Positions 18,618 to 25,738 of a stretch of DNA of 64,000 nt are shown here, in pieces. Positions within the stretch are counted from its first letter, which is position 1. Each line of letters begins with the position of its first letter. The position numbers were made by a program, and so were the translations under genes. The notes under the pieces are model-generated. The model worked only from the letters and a program-made list of their open reading frames with translations. It did no database searches and was not told where the DNA came from. Source of the stretch: Furfurilactobacillus milii (GTDB lineage: Bacteria; Bacillota; Bacilli; Lactobacillales; Lactobacillaceae). The stretch is taken from the NCBI RefSeq assembly GCF_009864005.1, contig NZ_WEZQ01000002.1:124001-188000 (forward strand), read 5' to 3'.

Positions 18618-19985
18618 TTAGTGGAAAATAACGTTTAGAATCATAACCCCGATAATCCCACAGACGGCAATGATTGACTCCAGTACCGTCCATATACTCA
18701 ACGTTTGCTTAACAGTTAAGTCGAAGTATTCACGGAACATCCAGAAACCAGCATCGTTAACATGAGATGCAGCTAATGAACCAGAACCAATGGCGATAAC
18801 CATCAGGGCAGGGTCCACACCAGATTGTGCCATCAATGGGGCAACAATCCCTGCGGCTGTTAAAGCAGCAACCGTGGCTGAACCTAAAGCGATCCGCAAG
18901 ATAACGGCAACTAACCAACCAAGTAACAGTGGACTGAAGTTTGTGTGAAGGAACATTGTGGCAACGGCTTTACCAACACCACCGTCGATCAGCACTTGCT
19001 TGAAGGCGCCACCACCACCGATAACTAACAGCAACATAGCGATGGACTTAACAGCGTTTTCCATGGAAGTCATGATGTCCTTGGTAGCACGGTTACGATG
19101 CCAACCCATGGACCACATTGCGAAACATAGTGACAAAATCATGGCGATACTTGGGCTACCAATGAAAGCAATGAACTGATCCATTGCGCTCGGGTTCTTT
19201 GGTAATTCACCACCCGTGAAAATTAACTGATACAGCGTGGTGATGGCCATGAAGATAACTGGGAACAGGGAGGTCAATACGGCTAAACCAAAGCTAGGGG
19301 TATCTTCCAACTTGAATTCTTTGATTTCACCAAGTGAGGAAAGGTTACCTTTTTGTTCAAACGCAGAGGGTGCGTAACGTTGTGCTAACTTAGTGAATAA
19401 TGGACCAGCAATGTAAACCGTTGGAATCGCTAAGATAATTCCGAATAACAGAACTCGGCCAACGTTGGCATGCAATGCTGCCGAAATGGCAACTGGGGCT
19501 GGGTGAGGTGGCAAGAATCCGTGGGTAACAGACAATGCTGTTGCCATGGAGATTCCTAAGTAAAGAATTGGCACTTCGGCTTCAACCGCGATGGCGAAGA
19601 CGATAGGAATCAAAAGGACCAAACCAACTTCGAAGAAGAGGGCAATCCCGATAATAAAGGAAGCCAACACAACGGCAAGTTGCAAACGCTTTTTACCAAA
19701 GCGTTTGATTAAAGTCGTTGCGATTCGGTAAGCACCACCGGCATCGGCAACTAGGCGACCAAGCATGGCCCCAAAACCGAAGACGATGGAGAGTTCACCT
19801 AACTGACTGCCGATACCGGTTTGGATGGATGTGGCAATTTTATCCATTGGCATCCCAAGACCAAGTGCAACCAATACAGCAGTGATAACTAGGGCTAAGA
19901 AAGTGTTGATCTTAAAGCGAATAATGAGAACTAATAAAAGGGCAATTCCCAAGAACAACACTATAAAAGGTAAAGCTGCAGACAT
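18618..19985 (-). CDS. gntP: GntP family gluconate permease (second copy)
   Basis: A 455-residue membrane protein with about twelve hydrophobic segments and the family signatures FGFGAMLGRLVADAGG and GSLAASHVNDAGFW. It imports gluconate or a related sugar acid with protons. GAAAGGAG precedes ATG 19985. It lies directly downstream of the gluconokinase gene on the same strand, though a terminator and about 270 bases separate them, so it has its own promoter. A cre-like site lies 68 bases upstream, pointing to catabolite repression. Being adjacent to gntK makes it the better candidate for the gluconate permease. Confidence 0.92.
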   Translation of the reverse strand: MSAALPFIVLFLGIALLLVLIIRFKINTFLALVITAVLVALGLGMPMDKIATSIQTGIGSQLGELSIVFGFGAMLGRLVADAGGAYRIATTLIKRFGKKRLQLAVVLASFIIGIALFFEVGLVLLIPIVFAIAVEAEVPILYLGISMATALSVTHGFLPPHPAPVAISAALHANVGRVLLFGIILAIPTVYIAGPLFTKLAQRYAPSAFEQKGNLSSLGEIKEFKLEDTPSFGLAVLTSLFPVIFMAITTLYQLIFTGGELPKNPSAMDQFIAFIGSPSIAMILSLCFAMWSMGWHRNRATKDIMTSMENAVKSIAMLLLVIGGGGAFKQVLIDGGVGKAVATMFLHTNFSPLLLGWLVAVILRIALGSATVAALTAAGIVAPLMAQSGVDPALMVIAIGSGSLAASHVNDAGFWMFREYFDLTVKQTLSIWTVLESIIAVCGIIGVMILNVIFH

Positions 19986-20052
19986 GATTAATGTCTCCTT
20001 TCAAAGTGAAAAAATAAGAACTGAAGAAACAATACCAGATAATTGCCAAATA

Positions 20053-20066
20053 GGAAAGCGATTACA
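20053..20066 (-). promoter_or_regulatory. cre-like catabolite repression site upstream of gntP
   Basis: GGAAAGCGATTACA matches the consensus TGNAANCGNWNNCA at all but the first base. It overlaps the likely promoter region of the second gntP. Confidence 0.6.
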
Positions 20067-20216
20067 TTTGATTTCTGTAATTTTTTTACAATATCGGTAA
20101 AAAGTCACTTTAAATTAATTGAAAAAAGTTAATGCACACGGTGATATTAATATATTAATTGAACGATAATTTTTTTCATGCTTTCAAGCTTAATTGTGCA
20201 AAAGCAAAAAGCTATC

Positions 20217-20245
20217 AAAAAAAGCAACCCCAAAATGAGGTTGCT
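20217..20245 (-). terminator. Terminator after gntK
   Basis: On the minus strand AGCAACC pairs with GGTTGCT and seven T follow. Confidence 0.82.
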
Positions 20246-20257
20246 CTGTAGACACAA

Positions 20258-21811
20258 TTATTCTTGTGTTTCACCATGTTGCGCATGCTTCTTTTGGAAG
20301 TTGGCAATGTTGGTGTATTCAGTTTGGAGCTGACGGCTAAGGCGAATGTAAATTGGTACTAATTCACGGTAAACGTCGAAGTTTTCTGGGTTTGGTTGGT
20401 AAGTGTTAGTTTCACCAACGAATTTCTTAACATCGCTTAAGTTGTCAATTAAGCCTAGTGACTTCATGCCGATGACAGCAGCACCTAAACATGAAGATTC
20501 AAATGATTCTGGAATGGTGACAGGTTGTTCGAAGATATCGGACAACATTTGACGCCACAGTTCAGAACGGGCGAAACCACCAGTGGCCATGATGGACTTA
20601 GGCTCACCGACAACTTCTTCAAGGGCCAACAGCACCGTGTACAAGTTGTAAACGATACCTTCCAAAACGGCGCGAATCATGTGAGCCCGAGTGTGCATTT
20701 GTGTCAAACCGAAGAAGGAACCACGGGCGTCAGCATCCCAGATTGGTGCACGTTCGCCACCAAGGAATGGGTGGAACAACAGACCATCTGAGCCAGCTGG
20801 TACACGTTTGGCAATTTCTGTTAACAAGTCATAAGAGTCTTCTTGCAATAGGGCAGCAGTACTCTTTTCAGCGTCAAACAGATTGTCCCGGGCCCAACGG
20901 AAGACAACACCACCATTGTTAACTGGTCCGCCGACAACCCATAGGTCTTTGGTCAAAGCGTAACAAAAGACACGTCCCTTAGGATCAATAACAGGGTGGT
21001 CAGTAACGACACGAACGGCACCGGAAGTACCAATCGTAACCGCAACGACACCTTCGTCAATTGCGTTAACACCTAAGTTGGATAATGCACCGTCAAATGC
21101 ACCTTGGATGAATGGAACATCCTTTGGATAGCCAATGACTTTTGCATATTCGTCACGCATGCCCGTTGATTGGGCATAGCCGTCGACGATCTTAGGCAAT
21201 TGATCAGTGGTAACACCAGTTAATGCCAAAGCATCTTTATCCCAGTCGAGATCGAAAATGTTGAAAATCCCAGTCCCACTGGCAACGGAAATATCCATCT
21301 GCCAAACGTTTAATAAACGATAGAAAATGTATTCCTTAATCCCACAGTAATAGGCTGCCTTCTTGTAAATGTCAGCGTGATCATTCTTCAACCACAACAA
21401 TTTACATAATAATGACATTGGGTGGATCGGTGTTCCTGTGTGCTCATACAGGGTTTTACCGGTGCCGTCTGCCTTCAACTGATCAGCGTATTTTGTTGCC
21501 CGGGTATCAGCCCAAGTGATGACACGCGTCAGTGGCTTATGGTTTTTATCTAGTGCAATCAAACTTTGGTTGGCACTTGAGAAAGAAACACCATGAAGCT
21601 TGCCATTCTTAAGGTCGGCCTTGCGTAGAATTTCTTGTAAACCATTCACAACAGCTTCAAGAATTTCTTCTGGATCTTCTTCAGCCATCCCCGTTGCGTC
21701 ACGATATAACGGGTAAAGCTTGTTCGTGTAAGCTAAGACGTTACCGTCTAAGTCGTATAATACGGCTTTGGTACTCGTGGTACCAATGTCCATTCCGACC
21801 ATATAGTCCAT
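20258..21811 (-). CDS. gntK: Gluconokinase, FGGY family
   Basis: The enzyme phosphorylates gluconate with ATP to 6-phosphogluconate, which enters the pentose phosphate or phosphoketolase route. The N-terminus has the FGGY phosphate-binding signature (DIGTTSTKAVLYD, about residues 6-18). The middle contains TIGTSGAVR, and near 430 the C-terminal nucleotide site ATGGFARSELW is visible. The 517-residue length is usual for the bacterial FGGY gluconokinases. AAAGGAG precedes ATG 21811. A promoter overlapped by a cre-like site lies upstream, and an RpiR regulator is divergent. No 6-phosphogluconate dehydrogenase is in the window. Confidence 0.92.
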   Translation of the reverse strand: MDYMVGMDIGTTSTKAVLYDLDGNVLAYTNKLYPLYRDATGMAEEDPEEILEAVVNGLQEILRKADLKNGKLHGVSFSSANQSLIALDKNHKPLTRVITWADTRATKYADQLKADGTGKTLYEHTGTPIHPMSLLCKLLWLKNDHADIYKKAAYYCGIKEYIFYRLLNVWQMDISVASGTGIFNIFDLDWDKDALALTGVTTDQLPKIVDGYAQSTGMRDEYAKVIGYPKDVPFIQGAFDGALSNLGVNAIDEGVVAVTIGTSGAVRVVTDHPVIDPKGRVFCYALTKDLWVVGGPVNNGGVVFRWARDNLFDAEKSTAALLQEDSYDLLTEIAKRVPAGSDGLLFHPFLGGERAPIWDADARGSFFGLTQMHTRAHMIRAVLEGIVYNLYTVLLALEEVVGEPKSIMATGGFARSELWRQMLSDIFEQPVTIPESFESSCLGAAVIGMKSLGLIDNLSDVKKFVGETNTYQPNPENFDVYRELVPIYIRLSRQLQTEYTNIANFQKKHAQHGETQE

Positions 21812-21858
21812 ATGAATAAACTCCTTTGTAAACTTTTTTAGTTAAATCTACGCCTGCT

Positions 21859-21887
21859 AGTATAGGCGAAATTGACAGCGTTCACAA
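21859..21887 (-). promoter_or_regulatory. gntK promoter with an overlapping cre-like site
   Basis: On the minus strand TTGTGA and TATACT are separated by 17 bases. The -35 box overlaps TGTGAACGCTGTCA (21873-21886), which matches 13 of 14 positions of the cre consensus, so CcpA binding would block the polymerase. Confidence 0.7.
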
Positions 21888-21925
21888 CTGTTTCGATCAC
21901 TTAATTTGTGAAAGTTGATGCAATC

Positions 21926-21939
21926 TGAAAGCGTTTGCG
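21926..21939. promoter_or_regulatory. cre-like site between gntK and rpiR
   Basis: TGAAAGCGTTTGCG keeps the TGAAAGCG core but deviates in the second half. It lies 73 bases before the regulator gene. Confidence 0.45.
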
Positions 21940-21998
21940 GCATAATGTTCTTAGAAAACTTTTTACATAAAAGTGGATGAATATTTTCATAAAGGACG

Positions 21999-22856
21999 GT
22001 GTTTATCATCGCACGAACTAGTGTAAGTACGATTAAAGCAAACTATCAGCACTTAACGGGGGCTGATAAGAAGATTGCTTCATTTATTCTCGGTAATCCA
22101 GCAGCCGCCAGTGAAATGACGATTCAAGATTTAGCGGAGAATGTCAAAGTATCGACGGCAACAGTTAGTCGGTTTGTCAAACGAATTGGGTGGCGTTCAT
22201 TTCGTGAGTTTAGCCTTGGTTTTGGTGGCATTGCGGCACAAACCGACAGCTTTTTCAGTGAAATTGAAGAAGACGATGCGCCGTCAGTTGTCGTAGATAA
22301 GGTATTTCAGGGTGCGGATAACGCGTTAGATGCAACCCGTGCGTTATTGAAAGATCAAGATTTAGCGGATGCAATTAAATTGATCAAAAATGCACATACC
22401 CTATCATTTTTTGGCTTTGGTGGTTCTTCAATTGTTGCGTTAGATGGGTATCATAAGTTCTTACGGACAACGGTTCAACCGCAGTTTCACCCTGATGTCG
22501 ACATTCAGTTGATGCAGGCAGTTAAGATGACTAAGGATGATGTTGCAATTATCGTGTCTCACTCTGGGCGTAACCATGACACATTGATGATTGCAGATCA
22601 ATTGCGAGCTAATCACGTGCCAATGATTGCAATCACCAGTTATCCGGCTTCACCACTGGCAAAAAAATGTGACATTGTGTTCCAATCCGTTGCGGAGGAA
22701 GTCAACTATCGGAGTGAGTCAATGAGTTCTTTGATTGCCCAGTTGACGATTATGGACAGTTTGTTTACATTGGTTGGTGCTCAAGGGGCGCGCACTCAGT
22801 CTGGGGAAGGCCTATTAAAAGATGTGCGTCACGCAATGGCAACGACTCGCGAGTAA
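21999..22856 (+). CDS. MurR/RpiR family transcriptional regulator
   Basis: The N-terminal helix-turn-helix (about residues 5-80: MTIQDLAENVKVSTATVSRFVKRIG) is followed by a sugar-isomerase (SIS) domain (about 110-250: FFGFGGSSIV, IIVSHSGRNHDT). Such regulators sense phosphosugars. Its divergent position beside gntK and gntP suggests it senses 6-phosphogluconate or a related compound. The start is unclear. GTG 21999 sits only two bases after AAAGGA, while an in-frame ATC at 22005 has ideal spacing; no ATG is available in frame. Length is 285 residues from the GTG. Confidence 0.88.
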   Translation: MFIIARTSVSTIKANYQHLTGADKKIASFILGNPAAASEMTIQDLAENVKVSTATVSRFVKRIGWRSFREFSLGFGGIAAQTDSFFSEIEEDDAPSVVVDKVFQGADNALDATRALLKDQDLADAIKLIKNAHTLSFFGFGGSSIVALDGYHKFLRTTVQPQFHPDVDIQLMQAVKMTKDDVAIIVSHSGRNHDTLMIADQLRANHVPMIAITSYPASPLAKKCDIVFQSVAEEVNYRSESMSSLIAQLTIMDSLFTLVGAQGARTQSGEGLLKDVRHAMATTRE

Positions 22857-22969
22857 TTATAGAAGTTATATAGAAGAATAAAAGTGAATCGTAGTTAACT
22901 AGTAATGTTACCCACCCGTAAACGTGATAGAATAGGGCTTAATCTTTTGTCACGAGGGTGGTGGGATTT

Positions 22970-23749
22970 GTGCAAAGTCGGCGGCAGTCGGCCTCAATAT
23001 ATCAACGGTTAAAACAGCGACGTATGCGGCGATGGCGTTGGCTATTGGTGCTGATTATCGTTGGCTTGATTGGTGGTGCCGGTTATGGTGTATTTCACTG
23101 GTGGCAATTACGACATCAGACAATGATGGCCAAGTATCCTGTCACTGGAGCCGCCATTGATCAGGATGCGGGTTTTTTAGATTTCCAGGCCCTGTCCAAA
23201 ACAGGTGTTAAATTTGTCTACTTGAAAACGACGGTTGGCAATCGTTATACGGATGACGATTTTGCAGGTAATTACAGTCGCAGTGGCGGTAGTGGCAATA
23301 CACTGAAAGTCGGGGTGTACATGGTGTACAGTCCCAATAGTTCCGTGCTCAGTCAAACGACTTATTTTGAAAAACAGGTCGGGTCAGATACGGGAACGTT
23401 GCCAATTATGATTTCTGTTCCAGACACCGGGTCTAGTTTTGGGTCTGCCAAGGCCATTGAACGAACTGTGGCACGTTTGACAGCGATGATAGCGACATTA
23501 AGAACGGATTATCAGCAACCAGTATTATTGTGGACGTCAACAGATGGCTATCAGGCGTTAAAAGGCAAATTGAGTCATACAATGTTTTCACTTGATGATA
23601 GCAAACTAGCCAAACGTAGTCCTCAGGACGTTCAATTTATCAGCTATGACGATAATGGTTCGCTAATTGTGGCTGGTGAGCGACAATCTATGTCTCTAAT
23701 GGTATACAATGGCAGTAAGCAATCGTTTGATGCATTAAGCAACGAGTAA
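22970..23749 (+). CDS. GH25-like (lysozyme-fold) membrane-anchored protein without catalytic residues
   Basis: A basic N-terminus and one membrane segment (about residues 24-44) anchor an extracellular domain that aligns by eye with GH25 muramidases (TGAAIDQDAGFLDFQ, GVKFVYLKTT, LKVGVYMVYS). All the usual acidic positions are changed: the first motif GIDVS reads GAAID, the DxE pair in the LPxxLDVE strand reads ISVP, and ATEG reads TTVG. It is therefore probably a peptidoglycan-binding or structural relative rather than an enzyme. The start is probably GTG 22970; GTG 22958 in the same frame has no binding site. A small unknown gene follows closely. Confidence 0.75.
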   Translation: MQSRRQSASIYQRLKQRRMRRWRWLLVLIIVGLIGGAGYGVFHWWQLRHQTMMAKYPVTGAAIDQDAGFLDFQALSKTGVKFVYLKTTVGNRYTDDDFAGNYSRSGGSGNTLKVGVYMVYSPNSSVLSQTTYFEKQVGSDTGTLPIMISVPDTGSSFGSAKAIERTVARLTAMIATLRTDYQQPVLLWTSTDGYQALKGKLSHTMFSLDDSKLAKRSPQDVQFISYDDNGSLIVAGERQSMSLMVYNGSKQSFDALSNE

Positions 23750-23763
23750 AGATGGGTGATAAA

Positions 23764-24198
23764 ATGGCTTTTTTTAGTAAAAAAGAAAGTGACGATGCAA
23801 AACAAAGTGCACCGCGTTTGACAATCGATCAGGCGCAAACTGGTATTCTTGACGCCGTCACCAGTCAATTTGGTGATTCACAAACAGCATTGCCAGATTT
23901 CTCAGTTGTTGCAGGGTGGGCTAGTGCTGATTTTATTGCCTTCCGCAGTTTTGATATTCAAATCAAAGTGGGGGTCACTCCAGAAAATCCTCGCGATCAG
24001 AAACGTTTGAAATGTTTGGTCGCCGTTGGCCCGCGTTTTGTCTCGTTGTATGACCTTTTGGAGACGGATTTACGCAGTCAGTACAAACGACAATACACGC
24101 CAGAAAATTTGCGTGCTGACTTAAAGTTGTTGCAACATTATCTAGCTTGGCGCTTGACGCCAGAACAACGCGCCAAATTTGGTTTGACGCAAGACTAG
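23764..24198 (+). CDS. Hypothetical soluble protein, 144 aa
   Basis: I do not recognise it. It has no signal peptide or membrane segment. The N-terminal 20 residues are charged and look disordered, and the rest alternates predicted strands and helices (LVAVGPRFVSLYDLLETDLRS near the middle), ending with a helical LKLLQHYLAWRLTPEQRAKFG. ATG 23764 has GGGTGAT just upstream; an in-frame ATG at 23752 is an alternative. It starts 14 bases after the GH25-like gene and shares its terminator, so the two probably work in one unit. Confidence 0.65.
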   Translation: MAFFSKKESDDAKQSAPRLTIDQAQTGILDAVTSQFGDSQTALPDFSVVAGWASADFIAFRSFDIQIKVGVTPENPRDQKRLKCLVAVGPRFVSLYDLLETDLRSQYKRQYTPENLRADLKLLQHYLAWRLTPEQRAKFGLTQD

Positions 24199-24224
24199 AG
24201 TTAATAAAGTTCATGTTTGATATA

Positions 24225-24263
24225 AAAACACCACAACTCAGCGAAAATGAGTTGTGGTGTTTT
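24225..24263 (+). terminator. Strong terminator
   Basis: AAAACACCACAACTCA pairs perfectly with TGAGTTGTGGTGTTTT. The symmetric tails allow action on both strands. Confidence 0.92.
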
Positions 24264-24319
24264 GAATTTAATAAAGCCAGATTAGTGATTGATTGATATC
24301 AGTTACAACAACGGTTATA

Positions 24320-24755
24320 TTAGTCAACTTGTTTAAGCTGCGTCTCATAATGTTGCCTGATTTGGGTTTCAGTAAAGTTGACCAGGTAACTCGGAATACA
24401 TAACTGGTGAATAAACCGGGCAGAATTTGCATCACTAACAGCGACGTCAGCAAAGTATAAATCAATCAGCAACTGAATGCCACGTTTGCTAGCCGCAAAT
24501 TCAATGCTGTTGTGTGATGCCTGCGTACAGCCGTATAGAATGCCGGCGTCGTTATTTAAGACATGGCCGAGCTCATGTGCCAACTGAAATGCAATCTGGT
24601 TTTGATTGGGCCAGTTCAAGTTAATGAGGACTTTATTCAAAGCCGGATTTGCTGCGGGCGGTGTATTAGGCGACATGGTGGTCGATAAAATAACATTGAT
24701 TTGATGTTGCTTTGCAAATGCAAGTAAGCGATCAATTAGATTTTGCATTATCATC
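24320..24755 (-). CDS. ImmA/IrrE family metallo-endopeptidase
   Basis: A small zinc-protease-like protein with the HELGH motif at residues 60-64 and a downstream IEFAAS that may supply the third ligand. ImmA-type proteases cleave the XRE repressor encoded beside them, releasing repression under stress or in mobile elements. The gene overlaps the 3' end of the upstream XRE gene by about 24 bases, so the pair is coupled. The start at the ATGATAATG cluster (24755) has GGAAG upstream. The length of about 144 residues is on the short side. Confidence 0.8.
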
Positions 24756-25070
24756 ACTGCTTCCAAGAATACGTTTGATATAGGCAAGGTCTTCCGGTGG
24801 AATGGGGCGGCCTTCAAAGGTCATGATGACATCATCGTCGTTAAGATCAACTTGTTGTGATTTTTTGGTCGCAGTGGCCGTGTCGACACCAATTAAAGAA
24901 TCAACGGATACATTAAGAATTTCGGCGACTTTCGTTAATCGAGAAATGCTTGGATCTTTTTTTTGCCAGCTATAAATACTGTTGATGCCCATACCAGCCT
25001 TGATAGCCAGGGTCTGGAGGCTCAGTCCCCGTTCTTGAGCGAGGGCCTTCACTTGTTCGTAGATTGACAT
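24732..25070 (-). CDS. XRE family repressor-like regulator
   Basis: An N-terminal helix-turn-helix of about 65 residues (LSLQTLAIKAGMGINSIYSWQKKDPSISRL) is followed by a short linker and a C-terminal segment (PIPPEDLAYIKRILG) like that of phage-type repressors paired with ImmA. ATG 25070 has AGAGGATG upstream. Transcribed away from the ArpU-like gene across a 155-base control region with two direct repeats, it resembles the immunity module of a prophage or conjugative element. Confidence 0.85.
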   Translation of the reverse strand: MSIYEQVKALAQERGLSLQTLAIKAGMGINSIYSWQKKDPSISRLTKVAEILNVSVDSLIGVDTATATKKSQQVDLNDDDVIMTFEGRPIPPEDLAYIKRILGSSDDNAKSN

Positions 25071-25130
25071 GTTACATCCTCTTTTCCTTACTTTCTATTT
25101 TACACTAAAAAATAAACGATGTTGTAAAAA

Positions 25131-25173
25131 TTATCCGATTGAATTAAAATGTTGTTGAATAATTATCCAATTG
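25131..25173. promoter_or_regulatory. Two direct repeats in the xre/arpU-like divergent region
   Basis: TTATCCGATTG at 25131-25141 and TTATCCAATTG at 25163-25173 differ at one base and are 32 bases apart, about three helical turns. They lie in the divergent promoter region and are candidate repressor sites. Confidence 0.5.
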
Positions 25174-25225
25174 TGTAATTAAAGCACGATTATTTTATTC
25201 TATTGAGTAAGAAAGGCTGGATGAT

Positions 25226-25597
25226 ATGAAACGACTTATTGAAATAAATGTCGATTTTAGTTTGACACGACAACGAATTAAACAACAAAGTGAGCAGTTT
25301 ATTCTTGAGAATATTAAACGTTCCGGAACACGGAGAATTAACGTTAACGAAGAGTATTCAATCATGGGAGTGAGTTTAACGGCAATGTCGCCAGAAACTT
25401 CCCATTGGGATCACTATGCACAGATGTTTAATCAATTAACGGTGATGGAACGACGGATTATTTATTATCGTTATTTATCGCAGAAAACGGATGTTTACGC
25501 AGAACTAAACACATACTATAGTCGTTCGCAATACTTCCGTGTTAAACGCACAGCCGAGTATGAGTTCGCTTATCTACTTGGTGTACTGGCGAACTAG
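25226..25597 (+). CDS. ArpU-like phage-type transcriptional regulator
   Basis: The 123-residue protein resembles the sigma-like ArpU/DUF1492 group that controls late genes in Gram-positive phages: LTVMERRIIYYRYLSQ corresponds to the sigma region 4-like helix and SRSQYFRVKRTAEYEFAYLLG to the recognition helix and tail. ATG 25226 lies 8-10 bases after an AAAGG-type site. It is divergent from the XRE/ImmA pair and is followed by the CotH-family gene, which could be its target. No phage structural or integrase gene is nearby, so this may be a relic or a domesticated module. Confidence 0.6.
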   Translation: MKRLIEINVDFSLTRQRIKQQSEQFILENIKRSGTRRINVNEEYSIMGVSLTAMSPETSHWDHYAQMFNQLTVMERRIIYYRYLSQKTDVYAELNTYYSRSQYFRVKRTAEYEFAYLLGVLAN

Positions 25598-25738
25598 CTG
25601 AACTAATGGAGGAGTTTTTGTATGCGACTTTTGCGAGGGCGAACTGGGATTTAAATGATAAAAGCTTCGGACTTCCAAAATGCGAACGTATGTTTGAATA
25701 GACTTGTACCAAAAAATAAATGAAGGAGTGATTATCTT

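Noticed and set aside
25606-25701. A 31-codon frame (ATG 25606) between the ArpU-like and CotH genes
   Set aside because: It has no Shine-Dalgarno sequence; a competing ATG at 25622 with GGAGGAG gives only 10 codons. It could be a leader peptide but cannot be supported.
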